A DNA stretch of 64,000 bases from Brachypodium distachyon (lineage: Eukaryota > Streptophyta > Magnoliopsida > Poales > Poaceae): NCBI RefSeq assembly GCF_000005505.3, contig NC_016132.3, forward strand, positions 31,758,914-31,822,913. The letters are read 5' to 3'. How positions within the stretch are numbered: the first letter of the stretch is position 1; each line of letters starts with the position of its first letter. Of this stretch, positions 45,750 through 58,740 are shown in pieces. The notes below the pieces were generated by a model, which ran no database searches, was not told the origin of the DNA, and worked only from the letters and a program-made list of their open reading frames with translations. Position numbers and translations under genes: made by a program.

Positions 45750-47054
45750 ATGCAGTCATCATTGTTATCCTTTTCCGCACTGCAATATTTTGACTCCTCT
45801 TCGTTCGATGAACAAGTCAGCTACGATGAACTCGAGAAAATTTTGATGATTCTCGCCATGAAAGACGTGGAAGACAAGGGGAGGCGACCGAAGCGGCGAG
45901 GATCAAAGGTTGGTCGTCTCTGCTTTCCCTGCAATCGAGGCCTCGACCATTCCATGTTGGTGAATGATTACTTTGCCGAAGTATGCACCTACCTGGCACA
46001 CCTATTCCGTAGGCATTTCTGTATGCGTAGGCCTATGTTTGTGAAAATTGCTGAGGCATGCGAAGCAAACTGCCGCTATTTCACTTGCCGGAGGAACGCT
46101 GCCGGCCTTCTTGGGTTTAGTTTTTGTCAGAAGATTTCCGCTGCCATGCGGGTGATTTCTTATGGCGTTCCGACAGATTACACCGATGAGTATCTTCGCA
46201 TTGGTGAAGATATGACGCTCAAATCTGTCCGCATCTTTGCAAAGGTGTTGATCCGGGTGTTCGGCAAGCAATACCTCCGAGCACCTAATGAGGAGGACAT
46301 GAGGAGGCTGATGGCAATGAATGAAGCAAGGGGATGGCCAGGAATGCTTGGGAGCATAGATTGCAAGCACTGGAAGTGGAAGAACTGCACGATGGCTTGG
46401 CACGGGCAGTACACCGGCCATCACCGTGAGCCAACAATTGTGCTCGAGGCAGTTGCTTTGCAGGATTTGTGGATTTCGCATTGCTTCTTCGGTTTGCCTG
46501 GTTCTCTAAGTGACATCAATGTGCTACAAAGATCTCATCTCTTTACTAGGCTTGTGAAGGGAGAAGCTCCGGCTTGCAATTATACCATCAATGGCCATGA
46601 ATGTAACATGGGATCCTAATGGCTGACGATATTTATCCTTCTTGGTCTACATTTGTCAAAACTATGCAAAACCCCGTCAGCAAGAAGCAAACTGTTTTTG
46701 CGAAAGCACAAGAAGCTTGCGGGAAGGACATCGAAAGAACTTTCGGTATGTGTTCCAAGACCGTTTCGCAATTGTGCGAGCTCCTGTTCATTTTTGGGAT
46801 AAGAAGTCTCTCTCAAACATCATGATTGCTTGTGTCATTCTGCACAACATGATCATCAAGGATGAGAGGGGGATGTATTTAGAGCTTTTCTTTGAAAATG
46901 TATGCAAATGGGTCAAACCGAAAGGAACGCGGAAAGGATCCAAGCATTTCTTCAAACCTGCCGAGACATTGTTGAGAGCAGGGCCACTCACACGCAGTTT
47001 CAATAGGATCTCATTGAGCATCAGTGGCAATTGTATGGGAAACAGGTTCCCTAA
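45750..47054 (+). pseudogene. PIF/Harbinger DDE transposase, frameshifted
   Basis: Would cut and paste the 44104-47467 element. Intact to codon 289: an N-terminal helix-rich part, then MLGSIDCKHWKWKN (first catalytic Asp), AWHGQYTGHHREPT, and FFGLPGSLSDINVL (second Asp). A TAA follows GHECNMGS at 46617. The next frame then gives MADDIYPSWSTF (46619), a second shift near 46745 leads to DRFAIVRAPVHFWDKK and MIIKDERG (third acidic residue), and a third near 46935 to ERIQAFLQTC with a TAG in the terminal helix. Three frameshifts and two internal stops make it inactive. The family is the DDE superfamily endonuclease / plant transposon protein. Confidence 0.9.
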
Positions 47055-47470
47055 TTTTCCATGTGTTATTTGAATTAGTACATTATATTTGAATTAGACA
47101 TTGTATTAGGACCATTCTTTATTTGTCTGATTGTCACATTTGAACAATTTGATGTAATTTGGATTATTTTTTTATTCGTGTGATGTTAGCACATTCATAA
47201 ATTTGATTCATTTTGCTTTTATATCCTCTGAACCGTATGAACTGAAGAACTGTCAATTTTTAATTGTCCAACTGTCGATTTCTATTTGCAACACCAGTTT
47301 TGCGCAACCGGCATAATAGATTCCACAAACCGGCCAGAATAAGGCTTTTCAGTTCAGTTTTCAGATTTTGTTCTGCATGGGTGCAAATGAATCTGAAAAA
47401 CACTCTTTTGGTAGACCGAATACACGTTTTTATGGGTCAAAATTTTCAGCAACCGCTAGAATTGCTCTTA

Positions 47471-47903
47471 CAAGCCCCGTTGCAGATGCTGCCACATCAA
47501 TTGCTATATTAAGTTTGGGGCTTATTGTGCCTTCAGTTTTAGATGTACCATCTCCGTCCAACAGAAGTAGGCATATTAGTTTTTTTTACCAAGCGTTAGA
47601 CCACGAATTATTTTATTAATATATGACTAATGTGATCAAAATCATAACCATAGGAAAGCACTTTTGAATACGAATGTAGCAATTTCTGGTCAAAGACTTA
47701 GTCAAAGTAAAGTTAATAGGCCTACTATTGACGGATGCATGTAGTACTATTTATTTAACAATACCTGTTTTGTGGCCAGTGCGTCTCCAGTCTCCATGTA
47801 ACCCCCCTGGCCTGCACCATTAACCGGCCGGCCGGTGTCCCTTGCGCTTCCGACATGAGCATCCCGAGTCTTGGTGGGCTTTTTCTAGTCCCTGCAGAGT
47901 CTC
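47471..47903. other. Spacer between Harbinger and Copia elements
   Basis: AT-rich; no gene or clear repeat ends seen. Confidence 0.4.
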
Positions 47904-47908
47904 ATTAG

Positions 47909-48713
47909 TGTTAGAATTTGGTGGGCCTGATTAGTCCAAGCCCAAGTTTTAATAATTCTGAAAATATTAAAGGGCCATTAATGAAGTGGGATGCGGGGAG
48001 TGGGAATGAGAATAGTCTCACCTTGCTAGTCTAGAGTGAGTGAGACCAATATATAAGAGATGTTGCTTCTCACCTATTGAGCAAGTGAGCAACGGAAACC
48101 CCACGCGCGCTCCTCCTCCTCCGCTCGCCTCGCCTCGCCTGTCACACGTGCGAGGTATTTTTGGAATCTGTTACGGACACGTGCAAATTTTGTGGAGTCG
48201 GTTCAGATTTTCTAAACCGAACCGACCTATACCTGCGTGACTATATATACAGCCGCCCCGTCCCTCCGATCGGTACACAACACAACCGAGCTAGGGTTTC
48301 GTAGTCTACTCCATCCCGAGCGCCGGCGTGCACCAGCGATTGGGAGAGCAGGTCTCCGGAACCTTTCGCCTTTGCGATCCTGTACGAGAGAGGGCGAATA
48401 AGGTTTTTGGGAAGCGCTCCGCGTGACTGCTCGCTTCCCTGCAATCACGGATCGTCTATCTCCTCGAACCGGCGGGTGCGCGACGCGCTGCCGTCTTCTT
48501 CGTCAACAACGTCATCAAGCGAACGCAACAACAACAGCTTCCTCTCCGCCACAACAGTACGTATACCGTGATTCGATCTACTGTTTAGTTATGATCTGCG
48601 AGATTATACTATTGTTGATTGTGCTGTTGAATACCTCTAGTATATTTGAGATACATGTGCTAGTTGGTACTGTCGTCATGATCTTATTCTCGAAATTGCT
48701 TAATTTTCCAACA
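47909..48713 (+). repeat. 5' LTR of the third Copia element
   Basis: Starts TGTTAGAATTTGG, ends CCAACA by my reading (the right limit is inferred, as the 3' LTR is truncated). Contains an ATATATAAG promoter motif at about 48050. Relative to the 3' LTR it lacks about 110 bp present at about 53435-53545. Confidence 0.65.
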
Positions 48714-48739
48714 ATCCAAATACCTTATTGTAAGCAATT

Positions 48740-49540
48740 TCATGATTTAACTATAGGTTTAGCCGATGCATTGAAGCCGGATAAATTTTCCGGGATGTAC
48801 TTCAAGAGATGGCAATTAAAGGCCAAGCTCTGGTTGCAGACTCTGAAAATATTCTAGGTGACAGACAGCAAACCTGAGGGAGATTTATCTGAGGAAGCTC
48901 AGAAATTTTTTCAGGATGCCAATGTTGCCTTTAGAGGATGCATTCTAAGTGTTCTTTCTAACCGTCTTTGTGATGGTATATGCACATAGAAGACGGGAAG
49001 GAGCCGTGGGATGCACTGGATGCTAAATTCGGTACAACCGATGCAGACAGTGAACTGGATACCATGGAGTCGTTGAACAACTACAAGATGGTGGATAACC
49101 GTTCTGTAGTTGAACAGGCATATGAGATACAGATCATTGTGAGAGAGCTCAAACTTCTCAACTGTGAATTGCTCGACAAGTACGTGGCTGGGTGCATTAT
49201 TGCAAAGTTACCTCCTGTGTGGAGGAACTTCGCCACGTCTCTGAAACACAAGAGACAAAAGATATCAGTTGAACAACTGATAGCATCCCTTGATGTTGAA
49301 GAGAAAGCTCGGGCTAAGGACACCACTGAGAAGGCTGCTGATGTTCCGTCTAACGCCAATATGGTACAAAGGAATTTTCGCGGCAACGGAAAGAACAAAG
49401 GGAAAAAGTCCGCTGTTGTTAACAACAACAAGCCTACGCAGACTACTACCTTCAAGAAGAAGAAGAAAAGTAAACAAAGGCGAGATGAATTGTTTCACCT
49501 GTGGAGAGCTCGGCCACTTTTCCAGAGATTGTCCTGATCG
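48740..49540 (+). pseudogene. Gag of the third Copia element
   Basis: Reads ALKPDKFSGMYFKRWQLKAKLW from about 48766, has a TAG at about 48857, then DAKFGTTDADSELDTMESL and the UBN2-type gag core to about 49300 (LPPVWRNFATSLKHKRQ), followed by a Lys-rich tail. The zinc knuckle (CFTCGELGHFSRDC) is reached only in the next frame at about 49490. At least two stops or frameshifts. Confidence 0.75.
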
Positions 49541-52500
49541 TGCAGATCGGAGAGGGAAAAAGGAGCAGAAGACTGTCAACGTCGTGACTGCTAGCAACAC
49601 TGACACATACGGTATTTTACCTACTGTCCTTTCAGTATTTCAATCTCCATGTTGGTGGATTGATACGGGTGCTAATGTTCATGTATGTTCTGACATCTCT
49701 TTGTTTACTTCTTACCAGTATGGAAGGAATTCAACCGTCTTGATAGGGAACGGGTCGCAGGCAGCTGTTCGTGGTGTTGGTATGGTCGATCTGAAATTTA
49801 CTTCAGGGAAGATCGTGTGGCCAAGGAACGTGATGCATGTCCCCTCCATGAACAAGAATCTTATTAGCGGTTCCCTTTTATGCAGAGATGGTTTTAAGGT
49901 AGTTTTAGAGTCTAATAAAGTAGTTGTGTCCAAACATGGACAATTTATTGGTAAAGGCTATGAGTGCGGAGGCTTGTTCCGTTTTTCCCTTTCTGATTTT
50001 AGTGACATGTTAGTGAACCATATTTGTGGCAGTGTTAATGACGATGCAAGTGTTTGTCACTCTTGTTTATGTCACATTAATTTTGGTTTAATGTCTCGGC
50101 TATCCACTATGAGTTTAATTTCTACTTTCATCATTGCCAATGGTTCTAAGTGCCATAGTTGTGTTCAATCAAAGCAACCTCGAAAACCCCACATGGCGGC
50201 CGAGAAGAGAAATCTGGCACCTCTACAACTCATACATTCTGATCTTTGTGAGATCAATGGTGTGTTGACAAAAGGTGGAAAGAGATATTTCATTACGTTA
50301 ATTGATGATGCTACTAGATTCTGCTATGTTTATTTGTTGCGAACTAAAGATGAGGCTTTAGACTACTTTAAAATCTATAAGGCTGAAGTTGAAAATCAAT
50401 TGGAGAGGAAGATCAAACGTTTTAGGTCGGATCATGGTGGCGAGTATTTCTCCTATGTATTTGATGAGTTTTGTGCGGAACATGATATTATTCATGAGAG
50501 GACAACTCCCTATTCTCCGCAATCAAACGAGGTCGCCGAGAGAAAAAACCGCGCGTTGACTGACTTGGTGAATTCCATGTTAGCCACCGCCGGTTTATCT
50601 AAGGCTGGGGGGAGGCTCTACTCACTTCATGTCATGTCCTGAATAAAGTGCCAAACAAAAATAAAGAGAAGACTCCCTACGAAAAGTGGATTGAGAGAAA
50701 GCCAACACTTTCTTACTTGCGCACTTGGGGATGTTTGGCGAAGGTCAATGTTCCAATTCCCAAGAAATGCAAGCTCGGACCGAAGACAGTGGATTGTATC
50801 TTTCTAGGCTATGCTCAGCGGAGCGTGGGCTATAGATTCTTAGTAGTTAAATCCGAGGTACCTGATATGCATGTTGATACTATTATGAAATCTCGTGATG
50901 CAACATTTTTTGAGAATATTTTTCCTATAAAAGATATGCATAGCATTGCTAAAATTTCTTCTGAAATATTACCTGAGTCTGGCTTACCTGAATCTAATAT
51001 ATCTGATAATGAATCGGAACATCCTGAGGATGATGTTGAGAAGGATGACAATGAAGCTCCTTCCAGGAGTAAGAGACGAAGGATTGCAAAATGACTTCAT
51101 TGTGTACCTTGTGGATGATACTTTCAAAACCATTGCAGAGGCATAATGCACCTCTGGATGCAGATGACTGGAAAGAAACTGTCCAAAGTGAGATGGACTT
51201 CATTCTTTCTAATGGAACTTGGGAGCTATCTGAACGATCCCACGGTTGCATGCCAGTTGGCTGCAAGTGGGTGTTCAAGAAGAAGCTAAGGCCTGACGGT
51301 ACTATTGAAAAGTATAAGACACGGCTTGTGGCGAAAGGCTACACTCAGAAAGAAGGCAAAGATTATGTTGATACATATTCACCCGTTGCTAGACTTACTA
51401 CCATTCGAGTACTGATATTCCTAGCTGCCTCCTATGGTCTTATCGTTCATCAAATGGACGTAAAGACAACTTTTCTTAATGGAGAGTTGGAAGAGAAAAT
51501 GTACATGGATCAGCCAGATAATTGTGGTAAAGGCTGAAGAGAGAAGGTGTGCAAGTTACTAAAATCTTTGTATGGACTAAAACAAGCACCTAAGCAGTGG
51601 CACGAGAAGTTTGACAGTACTTTAACTTCTGCAGGTTTTGTCATTAATGAGGCTGATAGATGTGTGTACTATCGCCATGGTGGGTGCGAATGTGTTATTT
51701 TGTGTTTGTATGTGGATGATATTCTGATTTTTGGCACAAATATAAAAGTGATAAATGAGGTCAGGTCGTTTCTATCAAATTGCTTTGATATGAAAGATCT
51801 AGGAGAGGCTGATGTTATTATTAACATTAAGCTGGTTAAGAATGAGAGTGGAATTACTTTGTTGCAATCCCACTATGTTGAGAAGGTGTTGAGTCGCTTC
51901 GGTTTTACTGACAGCAAACCTTCACCAACACCGTATGATCCCAGCGTGATACTCAGAAAGAACAATGGAAAAAGAAAAGATCAATTGAGATATTCTCAAA
52001 TAATCGGTTCCCTTATGTACTTAGCTAGCGCTACGAGGCCTGATATCTATTTTGCTGTGAGCAAATTGAGTAGGTTCACGTCAAACCCGGGTTTAGATCA
52101 TTGGCGTGCACTAGAAAGGATATTGCGCTATCTAAAAGGGACGATGAGTTATGGAATACATTATTCAGGCATCCAACTGTGCTTTAGGGATGTTGTGATT
52201 CGAACTGGATCTCTGAAACAGATGACCTCTACGCCACAACTGGGTCTGCCTTCATACTTGGTGGTGGTGTAGTATCATGGAGATCGTGCAAACAGACCAT
52301 ATTGACAAGATCAACTATGGAAGCAGAGCTTGCTGCTTTAGATACAGCCACCTTTGAGGCAGAGTGGTTGAGAGATCTTTTGATGGACTTGCCGGTGGTT
52401 GAAAAACCAGTACCGGCCATTCTGATGAACTGTGATAATCAAACGGTTATTACTAAAGTGAACAGTTCAAGGGATAACGCAAAGTCATCAAAACACATGA

Positions 52501-52670
52501 GGAGACGTGTGTAGTCTGTCAGGAAATTGAAAAACTCCGGAGTGATAATTGTTACATATATTGAAACAGAGAAAAACCTGGTAGATCCCTTTACCAAGGG
52601 ACTATCACGTAATGTGATAGAGAGTGCATCGAGGGAGATGGGGTTGAGACCCATGAACGTTGTGCCATAG
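49480..52670 (+). pseudogene. Pol of the third Copia element (protease, integrase, RT, RNase H)
   Basis: Protease: WWIDTGANVHVCSD at about 49650. Integrase: HSCLCHINFGL and CHSCVQSKQ zinc-binding parts, FRSDHGGEYFSYVFDEF, SNEVAERKNRAL to about 50640, a frame break, then KTPYEKWIERKPTL to about 50925. RT: from 51150 (VGCKWVFKKKL, VHQMDVKTTFLNGE), a TGA at about 51535, then LYGLKQAPKQWHEKF and the catalytic YVDD at about 51715. RNase H: broken near 52170 and 52270, continuing with STMEAELAALDTATFEAEW and VDPFTKGLS to a stop at 52670. Inactive. The family resembles the Tork/TAR-type Copia lineage. Confidence 0.85.
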
Positions 52671-53210
52671 TGGTAACCCAACCTATGTAATCGGAAATCC
52701 CGTGAAGTAGGATCTGGGAAGAACGAAGCTATCAGAATAACAGAGGAGAGTATGTTATAACCCTCTCTATTGAAGATGTGCGACTCTCAAATTGCTTTAA
52801 GGCAGGTTGGTGACATGCCTTAATGTGTTCATTGCAGCTATGAGTAGCGAAAGATGCTGTCCCACAGAGTATTCTTGAAAAAAAAACACATATATGAGTC
52901 CGACTGTCTAACGTCGCAGTCTATGAGATTTGGGTGATCTCTAGTAACTCATGAAGAGACCACGGAGTACGACGCATATGCTCCACCCGCGGGGTAGACT
53001 ACTGATAGCCCAGTACTGGTTGACTTTGAGTGAAATCTATTTCATGCCAGCTTGCAATTCAAGGCTTAGTCCATTGTGAGTGTGGATGAATGTAACTTAA
53101 AGTTCTATGCAGACGTTCAACTTAACAGTCTCTGCTGAAACACTAATATATAAACAAGCAGCGGGAACATGCAAATCTCTAAATGGGTATTTGAGATCTG
53201 GTGGGAGATT
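52671..53210 (+). other. 3' untranslated region of the third Copia element
   Basis: Between the RNase H stop and the 3' LTR, ending in a short polypurine-like tract. No coding frame. Confidence 0.5.
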
Positions 53211-53985
53211 GTTAGAATTTGGTGGGCCTGATCAGCCCAAGCCCAAGTTTTAATAATTCTGAAAATCTCAAAGGCTTGTTCAAGAAGTGCGATGAGGGGA
53301 GTGGGAATTGGAATAGTCCCACCTTACTAGTTTAGAGTGAGTGAGACCAATATATAAGGGATGTTGCTTCTCACCTATTGAGCAAGTGAGCAAGGGAAAT
53401 CCTCACGCGCGCTCCTCCTCCTCCTCCTCCGCTCGCCTCGCGTCGACTCGTCACGACGCGCGCGTCACGTTTCGTGGATCGAGTTCGAGTTCGAGGTCGA
53501 GTCGTGTCGGTGCTGGGTTGGGCTTCCTATCTTTTTGTCACACGTGCGAGATATTTTTGGTATCTGTTACGGACACGTGCAGATTTTGTGGAGTCGGTTC
53601 AGGTTTCCTAACCCGAACCGACATATACCCGCGTGATTATATATACGGCCGCCATGTCCCTCCGATCGGTACGCAACACAACCCAGCTAAGGTTTCGCCT
53701 GTCTCTCACTTTTGCACCGTCGTCGTAGTCTACTCCATCCCGAGCGCCGGCGTGCACCAACAATTGGGAGAGCATGTCTCCGAAACTTGTCGCCTTTGCG
53801 ATCCTGTACGAGAGAGGATGAATAAGGTTTTTGGAAAGTGCTCCACGCGACTGCTCGCTTTCCTGCAACCACGGGTCGTCTATCTCCTCGAACCGGCGGG
53901 TGCGCGACGCGCCGCCGTCTTCTTCGTCAACAACTTCGTCGAGCGAAGGTAACAACAACAGCGACAACAACAGATCCGCTGTCAC
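53211..53985 (+). repeat. 3' LTR of the third Copia element, truncated
   Basis: Matches the 5' LTR from TGTTAGAATTTGG through the CACACGTGCGAG region to AACAACAACAGC, then diverges at about 53960-53985. Contains an extra about 110-bp segment rich in TCGAGTTCGAG motifs. Confidence 0.75.
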
Positions 53986-54660
53986 GCCTCCACGTCTTTG
54001 ATTGTCGCCATCGTCGGGCTCGCACTCGTTGCATCCTCCTCCGGCAGCTTGCAAGAGAGTTGCTCCGCTATGTCGCTGTGTGGATGCTCACATGCCGCTG
54101 CATTGACGTCCCGCTGCTACATTGTCCGGGATGTGGCTCCTTCCCAAGTATCCCGCGTGAAAATTTTCTTTCGATTGGGCAGATATAGACCATTAGAAGG
54201 CACCGTGTCGCGCTCTCCGTGCATTTGTCGCATCCCTATAAAAAAGCCTGTTTCAATAATTTTATGATCTCTTGTTATTAAATCTAAAATCACTTTTCAA
54301 TAAGTTTTAATTGGTCTCGCGAAACTATCTATACGGGTGTAACTGAAAACTACACCGGTACCGTCGACGACAACAAGACTCTTCTTCGATCTTCCTGCGA
54401 GTCACTTGACAAAGAACGAGGATATACCAACACACTCCTGGGTTTAATGAACCTCGAGTCACTCACTACATCGCTACTGCAAAATTGCACGTTGCGAGGC
54501 CAAACAATCCTGAAGGTTATCAGCACTGACAAATATTCTTCTGGAGTCGTTGCCAAGGAGTGTTGGCAAGTGTGGTATGAACATATTACTCTTCGTTTTA
54601 GATGTTTTTTAGTTTCTTTTCGCAGTCTTTATCATAATTAAAAAAATAATGTTCTTTGTT
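53986..54660. other. Intergenic, nothing firm
   Basis: Open pieces of up to about 60 codons lack recognisable motifs. No ends of the truncated Copia LTR could be found here. Confidence 0.35.
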
Positions 54661-54662
54661 AG

Positions 54663-54911
54663 GAGTTCAAGAGCACGGGGCAAGCTGGTCCTAGGGGCGG
54701 GCAGTCATACAGACCGCAGCACTATTGCAGGTTCACCTCTGGTGCCACCAAGTGGGAGGCTATGGGCCGTAGTGTTGTGCACCTGATCAGTCAGGTCAAG
54801 CCCATGCAACAAAGTGAAAGGCGGCCCGGTGTGCTCGAGTTTAGCACAAGGCCGAGGTCGAAGTACTCGAGGGAGGGAGCCGTGTGGAAAGCAGGTCTCC
54901 AAGTTGTATAA
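54663..54911 (+). CDS. Possible terminal exon of an unrecognised gene
   Basis: After an acceptor-like CTTTGTTAG, 82 codons stay open to a TAA at 54909. The frame starts EFKSTGQAGPRGGQSYR and contains TSGATKWEAMGRSVVHL; it is basic and soluble-looking. There is no start codon or promoter near it. It may be an exon relic or a retroposed piece. No domain recognised. Confidence 0.2.
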   Translation, partial: EFKSTGQAGPRGGQSYRPQHYCRFTSGATKWEAMGRSVVHLISQVKPMQQSERRPGVLEFSTRPRSKYSREGAVWKAGLQVV

Positions 54912-55479
54912 ACAAATTGTTCTCTCTGCATCTGTGATCTACTGATCTGTCTCTACCGCGATCCCCAACTTTTGCCTGCCTTGTTCTATTTCTCTGTATC
55001 CTGTGTTACGTGACATTTTCCAATTCCCATCTAGTACGTCCCATGTCAAACGTGTTAAAAAAGAAAGTTTCATACGGCATACCCTTCTTGTGCACAAAGG
55101 CATCACAGCATCATCAAGACCCAGATGCTCTTTCTGCGTGATGGAAAAAGCGAGCAAAACACACAGGATAAGAAGTGAAGTGACCAGAAGTTGCCGACGG
55201 GTTGGAGATCAGGTGAGTAGCATCTTGGCCTGTTGATTGCAAGCACATGGCGGTGGGCGGTGGCGCGGTGCCATCCCTCCCACCAAGAATCTTGCCAACA
55301 CATTCTATCAGCATTCAGCGGGCACAGTTATCTCGTATCTGCCATCAAGACTCAATCATTCGTAGTTATATTAATACAAATGTCTGGTGTAGATTTTGGT
55401 ATCTACGTGAGTTCAGTGAGTATATTCGATATGTATCATGTACTTGTTGGTTGGAGCATTCTTTGTCCAATCAGTGTCA
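54912..55479. other. Intergenic, nothing firm
   Basis: No supported coding frame or repeat ends. Confidence 0.35.
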
Positions 55480-55790
55480 AGTCGCCGTTTAACTTTCGAG
55501 CAATGATTACATGGCATTTGTCCGGCGCTTTTGATTCACACTTGAGAGACCAAATGTTTCAATTTCGAGCTTAGTGACCATTTCTGGAGGAACCTAATGC
55601 CATCGAGGTATTTGGAGTGGAAAATTCGGCGAAAAACCGCTCAACCTGGAGTAAGAAATGTTTTCATGAGAGGGAAAACTATCCAGTTTTGCTAACCGGG
55701 AGACCAAATATATGCGATTTCGAGTTTAGACCGTTCCAACAGTTTGCTACCAATTGAAGGACCAAAAGTATATTTTTCTCTTTACATAAA
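55480..55790. repeat. Relic related to the 39515-39935 inverted-repeat element
   Basis: Shares the order of words TATCCAGTTTTGC, GGGAGACCAAAT, ATGCGATTT and GACCGTTCC with the right arm of 39515-39935. The left arm is less clear, so this is a degraded copy or single arm. Confidence 0.4.
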
Positions 55791-58740
55791 ATGATTACCC
55801 GACTCTACAATCGGCTTTCATGGATTTTCTTTTTAATCTCGTGAGCTTGGCCATCTTGCGGAGTTTTGTCTAGTCCTATATAAGTAGGACTCCATATCGC
55901 GTACAAGTAAAACTTCTGGATATATCCATGTAGAATTTGCAGTCACTTTCACAAATATTTGCAATACTTTTTTATGAACCCGTACATTTTTTTTTCTTGC
56001 GGGGAAGAGGTGTATTCTACCTTAATCAGCAGAACACCATGTGGACACCTGGACCTCTACAGTCTACACAATAGTGTCTACGACGTTCGTCGAGATTGGT
56101 GTATGTTGCAATTAGCAACGTAACCACATTGTCCCTTTTACGTCACCATATTCGCTCCTGTTTATTTTTTATTTATTTTTATTTTTTCTCCAGAAAACTA
56201 CTAGTGGATGAAACTCTTGGCAGTATATTAGATGGGCATAGATAATCTACTCCATATTGGTTTCACAATTGTCGACGCGCTCCAATTGACTTGGCTACCG
56301 TTACATGATTAAAAAATACTCCTACTACTCATATCAATTCTTCGACGCAATCTGCTGATGGAAGTTCTGCACCTATGACGAATTAAAAAAAACCCACCTC
56401 CGCTGTATATGCATCCAGCTCCCACTCCCGTACGCGGTAAGCGGTGGTAGTTATATTAAGAGCTCGTGGGGTGTGAACATGATTAGTGTCGTACTCAGCA
56501 GGTTTACGACACAAAAGTACTCGAATGATTTCGTCAATGGGGACAGCGGGATTCACGTACCCACCATGTGCGCCGAGACTTGTTTATGTTCCTAATCATC
56601 CTTGTTTTGTTTTAACTACACGTAGGGTAGGGAGTACTGCAGTTAGTTTGCATGCATGTTGCCGGCCAAACGGCTGTTTAGTATATTCCGTGATTAATGT
56701 TGGAGTTAACGCGGCGATCATAAACTTTCCACTTATTATTACTCGCAGCTGGTGCCTGATCAAGTTGGTTGATTGGGCGCGTCGACTTTGTTCTTGGACG
56801 GCCGCGTAAAATTGGGTGCTCTCCATTTGGTTAGGCCTAAACCTTCCTATAGCTGAAGAATTAAAATGGTGCCATGTGCGATCTCATGGGTTTGGAATGA
56901 GAGGTACCAAGGTAGGTGATGATTTGTTCCATGCTGAAACCCTCCTGTATGATTGTATACGGGTAATTATTAAAGTGGAATTACTTGTCGAAATATTACA
57001 TGAATCTAGACGTTTTTTGCACATAGATATATCCGTGTATTTGGACAAATTGGAGACGGAGAGAGTCGTAGTTTGTATTCCAGTCTTCCAGATGTGTATG
57101 GCTAAATTTGAGGTTATCATACTCTCAAGGGTGTGATAACGTGTCTAATCTTGGGTGTCTTTTCATTGTCATGCAAGAAGGAATTCAGGACAAGTAAAGA
57201 AAAATGTCTGCTGCACCCGATTCCCGATACCCGATTAAGGAGGGTTTCCCTTGGTGGGAGGCAGTTGAGAGTCCAATTGGAAGACGATTCTGCTTCAGTG
57301 GTAGTTCATAAAAGAGTTTCTGGAACTTATTGACAACAACTTGAGAAAGATCACTGACTTAGTATATTTATGCTAGTTTAGCTACTTCTCAACTGGTCTC
57401 GTCGAGATTATATAAAGATAAAACAAGAACTTTGGAGTTTTTATTTATTTTTATCAATAGTCATTAAGTTTTTGAGTTAAAATGCAAACAATCATCTCCC
57501 GACATATTTTCCCATTTTTGTTATGTTATTTCAGGAAACCTAATGCACTATGAAAAAATTTCAGACCGACAACTCGAAGACCCCACAAAAGGATGCAGAT
57601 ACGTGGCCCCCCAGACGCCCTGGGCATGGCGCCCTAGGGGCGCATGAGGCTCACGAGCGATGCTCGCCGCCACCCTTCATACTCCGTTTTCAGTACGCAA
57701 GATTACAGGCCTTCTATAAATTTCGGGACATCCAAACGTCAAGAAGGGACAGAAAAACTACAGAGAGCAAAAACCACCCGAAATGTTACCGTCGTGAAGG
57801 TGGGAATCGAGGAGAAACGCCGTGAAATTACCTCCGAAGTCTTCTTCAACCCCACTCCAACGATTCCTTGCTACTGCGGTGAGTAGGGAGTAGTTCTCCT
57901 CTGGCTCACAGGTTCATGATAGTAGCTTCTTTCCAATATCTTTATGTGCCCTCTTGTTTTATCGTCGTATGAGTTGTCCTACATAAGTATGACTTGCATG
58001 ATTTAATTCTTCGTGATGGTGGATCTTTTGTTTATGATATACTATGCCGTTCTTGTGACGGTTATTTTGAGTTATTTATTGGTTACTCCAATGAGTAGGG
58101 AGTAATTCTTCTGATGATTGACTCTAAGTTTTTTTTACGCGGAAGAGTGTCATTGACCATGAAGTTTATGGGTGCAAGATTTCCAAATGACATTGAAAAA
58201 ACATTATTAAAGTGACATGCCATCTCGAATGCTATAAATTCTAGACGCATGACTATGCAAAGAAAAATCAGATGGATGTTTATAAGAGGTTAAAATGGAT
58301 GAAAACTTCCAAGTATAGTTGATCCTAAATTTTTAATTCAAATTTGCCCAAATATGGATGTATCTATTTTTAAAAAACATCTAGATACGTGTAATATTTT
58401 TAATATTCGACAATAATTTAGAATCGGAGGGAGTAATAAATAAAAAAGTTACTTCAGCATGGACATAACTAGCACCGAGCAAAATGGTCGGATTTTATTA
58501 ATGTTTGAACATTTGGTGGAGTGTTTTTGTTCGAGTTTAAAAAAAAACTTAGATTTGTCAATTTCACGGGCTGACAGGTCAAAAGCGAAGACGGGGCAGG
58601 AAAAAACGATAATTTCGCAATCCAGCGAACGGGACACAGACACTACATTCGGGCCACCGACAATACAGGCCATACCCTAGGCGGCTCCACGCGACAGTCA
58701 AAGTGACAAAACTAGTCTCCCGTAGTAAAACAGTCTAGTC
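55791..58740. other. Intergenic, upstream of the PERK gene
   Basis: No gene supported. 57540-57900 resembles a retroelement LTR or leader fragment (CGCCCTGGGCATGGCGCCC palindromic text and a TCTATAAATT promoter-like motif). AATCGGAGGGAGTA at about 58422-58435 is a Stowaway/MITE end relic. The rest is AT-rich. Confidence 0.4.

Larger units (their letters stand above)
44104..47467 (+). mobile_element. PIF/Harbinger DNA transposon with TTA target duplication
   Basis: Terminal inverted repeats GAGCAACTCTAGC (44104-44116) and GCTAGAATTGCTC (47455-47467) match at 12 of 13 bases and are flanked by TTA on both sides (44101-44103, 47468-47470), the 3-bp duplication of this superfamily. The transposase remnant inside (45750-47054) agrees with the ends. 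A foldback element is inserted at 44300-45336. The Myb-like second gene of autonomous members was not found. Confidence 0.88.
47909..53985 (+). mobile_element. Third Ty1/Copia element, degenerate, 3' LTR truncated
   Basis: 5' LTR (47909-48713), gag, protease, integrase, RT, RNase H (Copia order) and a 3' LTR starting at 53211. Both LTRs start TGTTAGAATTTGGTGGGCC. A purine-rich GGTGGGAGAT precedes the 3' LTR. The 3' LTR stops matching at about 53960-53985, so its right end and the target duplication are lost. ATTAG lies before the left end. Coding parts have several stops and frameshifts. Confidence 0.85.

Noticed and set aside
57550..57825. 91-codon plus-strand frame
   Set aside because: It lies in retroelement-leader-like sequence and has no domain.
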